Assembly (NCBI GenBank): GCA_033439265.1
Contig: JAVTVX010000016.1
Span: 563,001 to 627,000 of the forward strand
Length of the DNA stretch: 64,000 bases
Direction of reading: 5' to 3'
Origin: Dillenia suffruticosa
Lineage: Eukaryota > Streptophyta > Magnoliopsida > Dilleniales > Dilleniaceae
Part shown: in pieces, positions 49,399 to 60,510 of the stretch
Numbering within the stretch: the first letter of the stretch is position 1
Layout of the letters: each line of letters begins with the position of its first letter
The notes under the pieces: model-generated
The model's database searches: none
Told to the model about the DNA's origin: nothing
The model's input: the letters and a program-made list of their open reading frames with translations, nothing else
Translations under genes and position numbers: made by a program

Positions 49399-49880
49399 AT
49401 GGCTGAAGCAATTCTATTAGGCATTGCAACTGGCATATAGAGGAAATTGGGTCAAGTTGCCCTCCGAGAACCCCACAGCGTGGTTGATATAATATTGCAT
49501 TTCAAGAATGACAAGCTGCTGTCCTTGATGCAGCAGAACCATCAGCTCAAGGACTGCTTGAAAAGCTTAAAGAAGTTCTCTATGATGCCAATGAATTAAT
49601 GGATGATTTTTCCACTGAAGACCAGTGGTGGAAACTCAAATCTGGTTAAGTGCTTTCTTCTCCCCCAAAGTGGCTGCCTTATGGCAATAAAACCGCTGAT
49701 GTAGACTTGAGGCTATGCTGCAGAGCTTGGATGTAGTAGCAGCGGAGAAAGGCAAGTTCCACTTGAAAGAACAATCTATTGAGGCAGATGATAAATTTGG
49801 AGAGGCAAACTCTTTCTTTTGTGCACCCTGAGAGTCCTTGGACGAGGATAAGACACAGGCTATTGTACGACTTCCGATAC
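49399..49880 (+). pseudogene. NLR N-terminal relic, block B
   Basis: Twin of 28018-28530. ATG at 49399 reads MAEAILLGIATGI and then the same stop as the block A copy. Later frames keep the coiled-coil end (LKEVLYDANELMDDFSTEDQ). It is broken and lacks the whole nucleotide-binding domain. The shared stop shows that it died before the duplication. Confidence 0.8.
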
Positions 49881-50559
49881 ATTCTACATCTTGTCAAACT
49901 ACCTGACATTGTCACTAACATGTTTGCTTTGTATCACCGGCCTAGCTTTCGACAAACTAAACACCTGCAGCGGGCATTTGGAAATCGCAATCCAAGGACG
50001 TTAGTTAACTCAAACTACGTTATCCAGTGCCTTTAAATGTCACACGATTTACTTGTGGGCGTTGTATTGTTGATCAAGAGAATAGATAAAAGCAAGTGAG
50101 CACAGGACTGAAGACAGCAATAATATTTATTAATTAGAAAAGGTGATTACAGATTGACAGCCTGGGAGACTACGGCACTCCAAGGGTTGAAAATCAATTT
50201 GTGAGACATGTTATGAATTTTTTCCCTCCCAATAAGGAGCTTTTTAAGAGAAAATATTAAAATATTTGATTAATCATACTAAATAATATGAGAATCCGCA
50301 AAAAAATAAGATCATCCTGCTACAAAATACAACTACTTTACTATTGCACCGGCACCGTGCGGTTGAGGTGTGGTTGCTTGATGTCGAGATGGACCATGGC
50401 ATGACCCAGTCTAATACGCACGAACCGGTGTGGCCATGGTAACAGAGGCATTAGTAAAAACAACAGCCAAGGCTTCTGATTTTTTTTTTTTTTTTTTTTT
50501 CTTTTGATTCTTTTTCTCCTTTCATTTTGATTCTTCCAAGGCTACTAATTCAGGTTGCT

Positions 50560-50795
50560 TTAGGTTGAGAGTGAGTGACCCAGTCTATCAGAAACAAGAT
50601 TATTCTCCCTTACGGCTTCAATATGCTTTATGTTAGTAGTACTAGTGGAATTATCATCAGTCAGACTGGATACTTGCCCTTCCAAAGATATTGAACTCTC
50701 ATCCAGGTAGTCTCCATTATCATCTGGGTATCAAGACATCAAGGCCTTTTCTTCATGCATGATCCTCGGTTGATTTTCATAGTACATAAAATCAT
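50560..50795 (-). pseudogene. unrecognised relic exon, block B
   Basis: Copy of 29184-29455. The frame reads LDDFMYYENQPRIMHEEKAL, TGA, YPDDNGDYLDESSISLEG, and ends SDRLGHSLST with a TAA. Upstream of LDDF the sequence no longer matches block A, so one of the two has a rearrangement there. Confidence 0.5.
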
Positions 50796-51483
50796 CAAGC
50801 AAGGAATTAAGATTTGAATTTAAAGCAACCGAACATCAAAGCATTGACTCATAAAATTTATCCCTTCATTCGCCAAAGACATACCTCAAAAAATTCATGC
50901 AACTATGCCAAACAAATTCGGACAAAACCAATCAAAAATCAAAACTGAAATTCAAATTAAATATTTGGATAAGGTCCTTAAAAATTTTACTAATTTTTTA
51001 CATTTACCTTCTATAGAAAATTTTTTCTATAACTAGTAAAGTGATAAATTAATAGACTTTTTAACATAATATATATCATTTACCCCATTAGACATGTGGG
51101 AGATAACTCAGGAATTACACACACCAAACAAAAATCCTTTATGTCCTCATGTATCCATCAATGACAATTTTTTCCTTTTCCATTGCCAATGAAAAATCAA
51201 TTATATTATTAAAATCAAAGGCTCATAGCTTGCATCATCCCGTTGTGCATTGCGCTAAGACGAGAAGCCTTAGCTAAAAGTATCTTCTGCACTTCCCTAT
51301 GTATTCAAAGATGAAGCTACGCATTGAGTAAAATTTTATCAGCCTCCAACGTTTAGTCATGGTAGAATTCCTCCCAACCTTGGTACTAACTACGCTGTCT
51401 CAAATTAACCATGAAGTTAGGAAATGAACTATGGCCGCCCTGGTTTGCATCTGCATGAAAGCTTGCTTGTGTATCAAGGCCAT

Positions 51484-54007
51484 CTATCTAGCTTCAACTA
51501 GAAAAGATGGTTCTTTTGAGGATTCTGGCCATAATGGTGAAAGAGCAACTACTTTGCCGATGACGATCAGTGTCGGTGAGACTAGTTCTGCTAAAGAAAT
51601 TTTTTCAGCAAGATCTTGCAGTCTGGAGAAGACCTGCATGAACACAAATCATCAAGTAAATAAATTAAACCACGGTTAATTCAAGCCACGCAAGTCTGTA
51701 AAATGAAATGGCCTAATAGGATGCTCGTGACCCGTTCTGCTTATGAGGAGGTGTTTGCAAGGCAATGCACTGTTAAATACCTTCATGGTTCAGCTAAGAT
51801 ATGGGAGCAAGTGAAAGAGTTGAAAAAATGGCCTAGGAATGAAGTAGTTGCTAGCTGCACCTTTCGGATTAAATTTGAAGAACCAATGAAAATTCTAAAC
51901 CCTTTCAACTCTTTCTTGCTCCACTATAATCTCAGCTAAACTTACCATTCCCATGACATATTTGAATTCACAAATTGCTAGGATTTTGTCCTTTGAATGG
52001 TTAAACATATTAACAATCTTCAACAATGATAAATGCAAATTACGGGTAAAAACAGGGAAACAAGAGTGAAGACCAAGATGTTGCAGACTTACAATGCGCT
52101 GTTGAGGTGTGGTCCCACGGTCAACTGCAGCTGCCGGGGTATCAGCCGGAAGACCATGATGGATCAACTTAGGGGCAAGGGAAGGAAGAGTTGCCAAGCC
52201 CATATAGATTACTAAGCTGCACTTTCGGCTACAAATAGAGGATCTGTTCCTCCTTTCCTTGAATGCCCCGTCAGAAATCTCACACTATTTGCAACACTTC
52301 GATGAGTTAGGGGAATCCCAAGTTCTGCTGCTATCCCAGAAGCAGCAGTGATGCCTGCAAAAAATCAGCATATTAAACTATCTATACCATCTAATGTCCC
52401 TCAATTTCAGAGATTTACTTTGGTCATTTGCTCCGGGGAAAAAAAGGTGAGAGAGAGAGTGATAGAGAGAGAAGCCTTAACACAACATTAAACATAGGAA
52501 AGCTTAGTATGTTGACAACTGGTTCCACACAAATACTAGAAATCATGTTGGCTGATATCAACATACATTTTGTCATGTGCCTATGTACGTGTGAATCTTA
52601 TATGCTTTTCGTTTTCCTCATTTGTAGTCTATGCTAGGGTTTTGATTAGAGAGTGTGCTTCTAGTGGAAGACACTTATGAAAATGAACTTGAAAAGCAAG
52701 TATAAAGCGACAATTTTATCATGTTATTTGGGAAATTGGATTCAACCAACATGCGATAGTCCCTCCTTAAGGGAATTTAGGACATGAATCCGACATCTTA
52801 TGTTGGTGTTTGATTACCATTCTCTTAAGCCATTGAATGATGATGGTTTTGCTGCCTATGTGCCTGATTGACTCAATGACCAACATCATAAATTGAAGCC
52901 TTTATGGTTTTTGTAGGATTACAATAACGAAGTACTAAGTGCCAAATCATAAATTGAAGCCTTCATGGTTTTTGTAGGATTACAACTAACAAAGTACCAA
53001 GTGCCAAATAGGAAAACATAATCCTTAACAATAATCAAAATGCCATGAAACTTGACAAGTCTATTAGTAGTAAAATACCTGGAATCACTGTCACTTGAAT
53101 CCCTTGTTGCTGCAGAAAATCCATCTCTTCTCCACCTCTCCCAAAAACCTACAATTGGACAAGCAAAGATTTTTACTCAAATAACTTGACACAAGTATAA
53201 TAGCACATTCTATTTAACTACAAAATGATCTTCTACTCAATACTACATTTCCTGCACCAGGAACTCACCAGTGGATCCCCTCCTTTCAGCCTCACAACAT
53301 TGGCTCCAGCTTCAGCAAAATTCAACAGCAATTCATGAATTTCCTCTTGCAAAATGAGACAAAATTAGGACTTGACAAACACCCATAATTCAACCCAGAT
53401 TAAATTAATAAAACTAAATAAAATAAAAAAGAAAAAAAAATGTGACCTGAGTTCTACTATGATAACCAGTAGTCTTGCCGACATAGAGAAGCTTAGCATG
53501 ATCACGAACCAAATCCAACACATCATTAGAAACTAATCTATCATACAACAAAAGATCAGCACTTTGAATCACTCTCAAGGCCTTCAAGGTCAAAAGCTCA
53601 GGGTCTCCAGGCCCTGTACCCACTAAAAACACATTCCCAATTCTTCTCCCCCTCTCCCCTCCACAACCAACATTTCTCTCTCTCTTCTCTTTCAACACTT
53701 GCAATAGCTTCTTCAACTCAGGCAATTGCAAAGCAATGTCATTTTCCCTGATTGAACTTGAATCATAAGGAAGAGAGCATGAAGATAAAGACGAAGAAAA
53801 TGTTGGGTCATCTTTGTATAACCAGCTATCTCTCTCGTATCTACCAACTGAATGCTTTTCTGTAAAAGGTGATGAATTTGATGAATTAGGTTTGTTGTTA
53901 AAGTGCAATGAACAAATGGGTTTGCGCAATTTTCTGGATTTAAGGTATTTGTACTGAAATGAATGAGAAACAGAAGAAAGATGAGAAATTTCCTTCACAA
54001 GAGCCAT
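51484..54007 (-). pseudogene. UPM1: uroporphyrinogen-III C-methyltransferase, damaged copy
   Basis: Same five exons as copy A: 54007-53447, about 53346-53269, 53148-53079, 52354 to about 52090, and 51633-51484. Exon 1 is open and nearly identical to copy A. Two defects are seen. Exon 4 lacks 16 bases present in copy A (after CTTTGTAGCCGAAAGTGCAG on the minus strand), which shifts frame and gives an immediate stop after SAA. The intron 1 acceptor reads GCAAGAG where copy A has GCAGGAG, so the AG has moved by a base and would shift the frame if used. The product would lack the GTTPQQR end of the catalytic domain. It is most likely a pseudogene; a truncated transcript is possible. Confidence 0.88.
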
Positions 54008-54774
54008 TGAGAGAGAGAAAGAGGATTGGGGTTGGATTCAGAAGCTGAGTTGTGTATAAATTAGAGGAGAGAGAGAAAGAAGAATTTTACTACTGAAAAC
54101 GATGGAGAGGCTATAGACCACTTGGGATTTAGGAGGGGACGAGATTGTTTTTCCCTTCCCTGGTTACCGCAGCCTTTTGATTTTGTTTGTGAGTTTTTGC
54201 TATCTAGAGCTCAATTCTATCCAACTTAGGGCAAAGATGTTTACGTGTTTCACTTCTACTGCTTGACAGAGAAGTCTCCAAAATTTTGGAATTACAGTAA
54301 AGTATAAAACACCAACGAATGAGCGTGGACTGAATTTGACACTCCAGAGATGTACCAACTCAATTCTCTCTCTCTCTCTCTATCTCTCCCTCTCTCGGTA
54401 TTTAATTAATAATATTTTACTATTTTTGTTTTGCGAATATTTTTAGCTCTTTCATTGCTAAAACATACCAACAAACTCTGTGTCTGGTGGTGGGACGATA
54501 AATTTATTTAATGAAAATTTTAAATTTGAATTTTAAAAATAAAAAATTAAATATTAAAAAAATCAATTTTTAAATTAAATTTCACAATTGTTAAAATAAA
54601 AAAGTCAATTTCTGAATATTAATAGTCAAAATATTACCGAAAGGTAAAAAATAGAAAAAAGGAGTATAACAAAATTATAATTCCATTTCTTTGTATCTAA
54701 ATTATTATTTTATATAATAAATTTTCAGTTAAAAGTATTACAAAGAGTTTATTTATGGGCAAAAGGGACAACGA

Positions 54775-54925
54775 TTGAATCATTATTAAATAAAATAATA
54801 AAAGTTTAACATATGAGTGATAAAGAATTTTTATTCAAATGTATATTTTTGAGATTTAATATTTAAATTTTCATAAATATATATATTTTTATAATTTTTA
54901 TGATCTTTATGTAAAAAAAAATAAA
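54775..54925 (+). mobile_element. SINE-like repeat, block B
   Basis: Copy of the repeat at 34085-34225, with ATAATTTTTATGATCTTTATG near its end. 54010-55510 otherwise holds AT-rich spacer. A minus-strand frame near 55115-55306 resembles one at 34399-34647 only because both lie in the duplicated block. Confidence 0.35.
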
Positions 54926-55515
54926 AGAATTAAAAAAATCATGAAAGTGATATTATTTTAGATTGTTGGTATGAAAAATTACAAATACAATGTTAAGTTT
55001 AGTATTATTTATAGAAAAATCAAACTTCTATTTACAAAACCCTAAATTTTATATAATTTTTTTTTTACTTTACCTAAAAAATATTAAAATTGAAATAAAA
55101 TAAAAAGAGGTTAGTTATGGATACATGAAAATGGAGGTTGATAGAAAACCAAAGCCAAAATAATAATAATTATTATTATTATTATATGCCAAGCTTGTTG
55201 ACATCTCAATGGGATTGTGGTGACAACATGGGCCATGGCAACGATGGAGGTCTCGAACCACCGTTCTCTCAGTGAATAACACATCCCTCATCATTAAGAA
55301 ATCCATTTTTTCTCAGTATGATAAAGTTGACATATTTTGAAGAACTACTCTTACACAAATACAATTATACAAATACTATAGGGCAACAAAAGGTGATAAT
55401 TTGGGACAATCCCACCAACTCACTTTAGCCCATAACAAAAAAAATCACTATCATTTCACAAATATACTCAAATTCTGAACGTAATCATTGGCGTGACGAG
55501 TGTTCCCTCTGACCC

Positions 55516-55610
55516 ATATCCATCAGCTTACAGTATGGGAACTTGTCTGAGAACACAAGCTGGACACTTATTTAAGATCACAAGTGCGAAAGAAATGGAG
55601 ATTTGAAGAT
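55516..55610 (-). pseudogene. relic tail of a short-peptide gene, block B
   Basis: Copy of 34985-35080, with the same loss of the stop and C-terminal codons. The gene it came from was dead before the segmental duplication. Confidence 0.45.
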
Positions 55611-55849
55611 CAACTATTACTTAAAAAGGATATAACAACAGCACGGAGGACTGATAAGGCTACAAATTTGGTCTCCATTATGCAGTACAAGGAAAATTTG
55701 AAGCTCAAATCAAACGAATTCAAGCCCAGCCCCATCACAAAGACGAATATGGTATAAAGCAGCTAAGCATGGGGCAGAACAAGCCCATCATTAACGATCA
55801 TTCTCACTATCCATGTCCATCAGCTTACAGTATGGACACTTGCTCGAGA

Positions 55850-56029
55850 TCACAAGCGCGAGAGGTTGGAGTTGATGGGAAAATAGGAAACTATGATTGG
55901 AGCCTTAGATGACTTCTCGTTGGTCACAGGACTCTGTGAGGACACTTTGTCGATGGAGCTTCCTTTATAATCAGAAACCGACAAACAAGGAGCAAAGAAG
56001 CAGCAGAAAATGGATCTTACAATAGTCAT
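55850..56029 (-). CDS. short conserved-tail peptide, type 1, block B
   Basis: 59 residues: MTIVRSIFCCFFAPCLSVSD, middle SSIDKVSSQSPVTNEKSS, end KAPIIVSYFPINSNLSRL. Compared with the block A gene it is one codon shorter in the middle and has two more Cys near the N-terminus, but the tail is unchanged. ATG at 56029; TATA box at about 56137-56149. The 3' flank keeps GATCTCGAGCAAGTGTCC, which is shared by all type 1 and type 2 genes. Confidence 0.75.
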   Translation of the reverse strand: MTIVRSIFCCFFAPCLSVSDYKGSSIDKVSSQSPVTNEKSSKAPIIVSYFPINSNLSRL

Positions 56030-56439
56030 AGTATTCAAGAATCTAACACTCTCTTTTTGCTTTGAGCTTAGCTAAGAATGATGAGTATCTGCAAACGGGT
56101 TTATTGAATTGTGATGAAAATCGAGTGGCAGGCGCTCTCTATATATTGATATGATGACATGAGACAACATGAGGTCCAATTTACTTGGGGAGCAAGGTTG
56201 ACTAGGAATATAATATCTAATTTAGTTGTGTACTTTGAACTTTCTACTTTTGAGTAATGACCAAGTTAACTTAGGCATGCTCTCCTGCCTCTCCAAGAGT
56301 TTGCGGTACAGGTAATATATGTGAGTTTGATACATAATATATTCTAAAAATCATAAAATTCCTCACGTGTCGTGAGTTTCTCTCTCTTGGAATTTTTGAA
56401 CAATTCATGTTACCATACTCTTATTAAATGGAACCAAAC

Positions 56440-56660
56440 TCCTTTACATTGAGTGATCGGACAAACAACTCCTTTAACCAGAAGTCTCGAGTTCGAACCC
56501 CTAAAAATGACAAAAAAAGATTTAAAAAAACTAATCTCTAAAATAGACCCCGTAGTATTCAAACCGAATTAGTCAGATAAAACTCGAATACCGATTTGTT
56601 TAATTAATTTGGTCAGTATTTAAGAATATAAAAGTATTATTTGCATCATATTATATTGTG
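56440..56660 (+). mobile_element. SINE-like insertion, block B only
   Basis: Head ATTGAGTGATCGGACAAAC, B-box-like GAGTTCGAACCCC near 56490, then an AT-rich body ending near TTTGGTCAGTATT. It lies in the 0.56-kb stretch missing from block A. It is related to the minus-strand copy at 6745-6850. Confidence 0.5.
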
Positions 56661-57741
56661 TAACCTCCTTAATAAATATATTTAAATATGAATTTAATAT
56701 TTATGTGACGATTAAAAAATAAGTCAAATTAGTATTATCTTAAAATTTTTACCATGTCTTTTAATTAACAGGAAACAATAATTTAGACATGTTTAGCATA
56801 AATTGCCAGACTAATTATCACTTCAATTTGATTCTATGTTTAGCATAAATACTATATCTTGAAAACATATGGCTTCAAGGTTGGAGACCCCTTCTCAAGA
56901 TACCACATCCAAATGTATGACTCATACTACCTAAATGCTAATGCTTAGTACAAACTAAAGTGGCCTAAACAAAAATCGATGATATAAAGTGTATATTTTA
57001 TAACATAAATGGATCTCTAATCTACTTACAAAAAAACAATGAATCAAAACATGTAATCCATGAGAGACGATGCGACCATAACTCCTAGATGGAGCATTAC
57101 AACCATAGGCGCGATAAGTGATCGATTGCATTAATGAAAAAAAATAAAAAATAAGGAGGTTGCATAGAATATAGAAAGCGCAGAAAGTTTACTTTTTTGG
57201 GTAATGAAAATAGTCTGGTCATTACTGTTGCTGACTAAAGGGGTTGGGAGAGTTGTTTAGATATATTTCATAATATTTAAATCAGATTAATTAAATAATC
57301 AGAATACTGATCGGTAAATAATCAACCAAGTCTACTTTCTTCTTAAAAAAGTAAATATAGCCTCCAAAACTTTAAAATGACTACTTATGCCTGATTGGTT
57401 AAACGACCGAATACTGATATTTTTTAAATAAAATTTTAAATTTAAGTTTTATATATAACAAAAAAAAAAATATCCATTAAAAATCCAATCCATATCGAAT
57501 AAGATTTTATCGGATATAATGTGATTATCGGATACCGTGATTTATACAAAAAAAAAAACCTTTAAAGTGACTATTGTCAATACTCTTAAAGAACTTTAAT
57601 TGGTGACTATATAGAAAGTAATATGTACATATTTTACCAAATTTTTAATTTCAGCTTATAAACATTCGTGATCTCTAGATAAACGGAGTATTAAACTTTT
57701 ACAACTACAAGACAATTCAATCTTTATTCTTGTGCTTTACC

Positions 57742-58119
57742 TACAGATGGGACCGGTCCGGGGCCTAGGAACCACAGGCTGGCTCCCGAGGCCTTCCAGG
57801 GTCGGGTCAGGTTGGGCCGGTTCCAAAATATTTGTTTGGAATTGGCCCCTGCCCAGTGACCCAGGCCTGCTGAACCGGGCTGTGCTGGGCTGGCCGGTTC
57901 AATGGTTTTTCAAAGTGAAATAATTTTAAAAATTAAAAAAAAGCCATTGGAACCGGATCGGGCCAGTTCCTTGCCGGCCCAGTTCAAAAAAAGGAACCGG
58001 ACAGGCTCAGTTAGTGTTCCAGGTCTGGGTTACTATTGCCCCGGGCCGAAGTCCAGTCCGGCCTATAACGGGGCAGAACCGGGCCGGTTTCCGGGTCAGA
58101 ACGGCCGGTCCCATCTCTA
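57742..58119. mobile_element. hAT MITE, block B
   Basis: Same element as at 36983 and 46419, 378 bp. Ends TACAGATGGGACCGG and ATCTCTA; target duplications GCTTTACC and GCCTTCCC, identical to block C and unlike block A. Several open frames across it arise from its GGCCGG composition. Confidence 0.82.
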
Positions 58120-58470
58120 GCCTTCCCAACATTGTATGGGAAGGAAGGAGTCAAAACTCTCCATTTTTTTTTTTGCTCCCCAAACGTTGGATAGTTATTC
58201 AACTACATATTTGATTCCCCATCAAATTAATTAGAGAAGGAGCAGACTTGAATGTGAAAGAAGCTTTCTGTCAAAGTCAAAATGACTGTTATTTTCTTAT
58301 GAACTGAGATCAATCGGTAGAACTGACTAAATCATTGCACAAGAAGACATATAACAGAAATCTAGTCAATCCCCCGAATGCACATCAGCATATGATGAAT
58401 TCACAACCTTTTTGACACAGTTCTCTTCTAACCATTTCCATCGGCCTTTAGTACGGACACTTGCTCGAGA

Positions 58471-58653
58471 TCACAGGCGTGAGAGAATCGAATTGATGGG
58501 GAAATGGGAAACTATGATCGGAGCCCCAGATGATTTCTCTTTGGGCGCAGACTTGTTGGAGGGCACTTTGGCACCGGAACTTATATAATCATCATCAGCA
58601 ACCCTGGATGATGAACCAAAGAAGGAGCTGAACATGGATGACAGCATAGACAT
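58471..58653 (-). CDS. short conserved-tail peptide, type 2, block B
   Basis: 60 residues from the ATG at 58653: MSMLSSMFSSFFGSSSRVAD, middle DDYISSGAKVPSNKSAPKEK, end GAPIIVSHFPINSILSRL. An upstream in-frame ATG at 58737 is less likely, for the reason given for the block A gene. The TATA box is intact (about 58777-58787) and the 5' flank matches block A closely, so this looks like an expressible copy. The empty Copia site lies just beyond its 3' end near 58311. Confidence 0.75.
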   Translation of the reverse strand: MSMLSSMFSSFFGSSSRVADDDYISSGAKVPSNKSAPKEKSSGAPIIVSHFPINSILSRL

Positions 58654-59624
58654 GGTTTTGAGGTTGTTACTAGGAATCAAGAATCTAAGATTATCTTGCT
58701 TTAGGCTTAGCAAATAAGTGAGAACGAGCACATGCAAATTGGTCTAGTGGGTTGTGATGAGAATTGTTGCAGAAGCTTTTATATATACTGTGCGTCAACT
58801 ATTGTGGGGTCTGGTTTACTTGGGAAGCAAGGTTGGCAAGCACTTGGGAATCATTCTGGATTCTTCCCGCTTTGACCATCAAGTGTGTTTCACTAAGAAA
58901 TGCATCCTCTTGGTGCCTTCTTAATTGTGTTTAGCAGCCTTCTGGAAACGGAGGTAAAGGAAAGTAAAGAAAAAAAATAGAAAGGGAAAAGGTGATAAAA
59001 TTAAAAATAAGTTTAACAATAAAAAATGTGATTAGAAAAAAAAGATAAATGAAAGTAAAATAAGAAATTACATTTGATAAAAAGAGAAAAGGAAGAGAAT
59101 ATATTAAAAAAAAATCACAAATTTATTATTTTATTATTTTTAAGTTCGTTATTTTTAAAATAGAATGTATTAAAAAAATTAGTATTTAAAAATTTTAAAA
59201 GAGAATTCCTTCCCCTCCAAAACTACTGATTTGGTGAAATTAAAAAATTGTATTCAAATGGTTTTTATGAAATCCTCCTAAATCATTTCCTTAAATAAAT
59301 TGTTTTATCTGTTTTACTAAACATAAATTATTTAAAAACCCTTCATCCAAAATTAAAAGTTCACGATAAGACTGATCTTGAATAAGAAATCTTTAAAAAT
59401 TATCGCACAAAATTTGAATTAATTGAATGGGAGGTTGTGTTTTGAGATTCATAAAAAAAAAAGTAAATAAATAACTATATATATTAATATGGAGTAAGAA
59501 GATATTTGCCCTTGTTTATCAAATTTGTTGACAAATCCTACTAAAAAATGAATATTTCATCCAATCCAATTTTAGGTCTAATTTTTGGTATTTTAATACT
59601 AGGATAAATCAACAAAAACATTCC

Positions 59625-59745
59625 TAGGGACACACCAGTGGTTAAGAGCTCTTACTCCAACGTCAAGGGTTGACGTCTCATGTTCAAATCTTTGTGGATA
59701 CGAATAATTCTGTGATTTTCGAGATTCACATTAAAAAAAATTAAA
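59625..59745 (+). mobile_element. tRNA-type SINE, block B
   Basis: ACACACCAGTGGTTAAGAG (A-box-like), GTCTCATGTTCAAATC (B-box-like), then a body with GTGATTTTCGAGATTCAC and an A-rich tail. Partner of 48220-48360. Confidence 0.55.
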
Positions 59746-60047
59746 AAAATCAACATAAACATTCCAGATCCCTGATCTTCAGAGTCCAAGAGGAGAGAGA
59801 AACATACTAAGAGAGATAAAAAAATTTAAAAAACACCAATCTCTATATCAAAAATCAGAAGTTAATTGATTAATGGAAGTACTAAGAAATCATCTCTTCC
59901 TTTATTTTTCACCCTATTGTTGAATATTAACCTCGTATTGTCTTTTGGCCCTCTTCATGTCCCTCAAAAATCATCCATATCACCACTATTAAATTTCGGA
60001 ACGTAGAGTATTTTTCTGTTTGAGACTTATTCACTCACAGCAAGTGC

Positions 60048-60246
60048 TCCCCTGTTTTCAGTGGGAGAAGATGTAAAAGTGATCCCCTGTTTTCATGTTT
60101 ATCAAAGGGAATGCATCCAGAAGTGGCTGCTCGAGAGTCATTCATGTCCTCTCCGTCACTTCAAGATGCCCATTCACCCATTTTTGATTTCCTCTTTTCT
60201 CAAATGCAAATATGAAAGGGAAATAAAATTTCATGAACTAATATAG
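60048..60246 (+). pseudogene. RING-H2 finger remnant
   Basis: After an acceptor-like CCCTGTTTTCAG, a frame reads GEDVKVIPCFHVYQRECIQK, WLLESHSCPLRHFKMP. This is the second half of an ATL-type RING-H2 domain (CxHxYxxxCIxxWLxxxxxCPLx). The last zinc-binding Cys is replaced by Arg, and the first Cys pair and transmembrane exon are absent. Such proteins are membrane-bound E3 ubiquitin ligases, often defence-related. It is most likely a dead fragment. Confidence 0.6.
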
Positions 60247-60291
60247 TGATTCACTATAATCGTACAATATTGTAGAGAACATGATTCTCAT

Positions 60292-60483
60292 TTATAAGCG
60301 AGAAAGATTTGAATTAACCGGGAAATAAGACACCACAATTGGAGGGCTACAAGATTTTGATTTTCCTTTGGACTTGTCACTCTGGGAGGAAGATTTTGCA
60401 ACTGAGGATGGCCCATCATTGCCAACTTGAGATGAACATGGAATCAAGCACCTAAACATGGATGACAACCACCCCACTAGCAT
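60292..60483 (-). CDS. short conserved-tail peptide, diverged sixth copy
   Basis: 63 residues from the ATG at 60483: MLVGWLSSMFRCLIPCSSQV, a long Ser/Lys/Gln middle (SSSQSDKSKGKSKSCSPP) and IVVSYFPVNSNLSRL. The frame extends nine codons further up, but this ATG lines up with the LSSMF motif of the type 2 genes. A TATA-like CATAAATAGC lies about 85-95 bases upstream (about 60566-60577). The middle has no close match to the other five copies, yet the tail differs from type 1 by only Ile to Val. This is the strongest sign in the window of selection on the C-terminus. It lies just outside block B and is older than the duplication. Confidence 0.72.
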   Translation of the reverse strand: MLVGWLSSMFRCLIPCSSQVGNDGPSSVAKSSSQSDKSKGKSKSCSPPIVVSYFPVNSNLSRL

Positions 60484-60510
60484 TGTGTTCCGCCAAAGAC
60501 TGCCCTGCAA

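Larger units (their letters stand above)
49155..59860. repeat. segmental duplication, block B
   Basis: Matches block A in order. It begins at GAAGCTGAAGGT, and the match fades after ATATCAAAAATCAGAAG. It has the empty sites for the Copia element (near 58311) and for the 5S/SINE chimera (near 59085). At 56318-56875 it has 0.56 kb where block A has a different 0.17 kb (about 35795-35960). Confidence 0.9.

Noticed and set aside
57732-58214. Several open frames around 58 kb, and similar ones near 37.1 and 46.8 kb
   Set aside because: They cross the GGCCGG-rich hAT MITE and reflect its composition.
35316-60483. Assignment of the peptide family to SCOOP, CLE, PIP, CEP or RALF
   Set aside because: None of those signatures (SxS, RxxPxGP, SGPSxxGxGH, proline-rich CEP core, YISY) is present, and there is no clear signal peptide.
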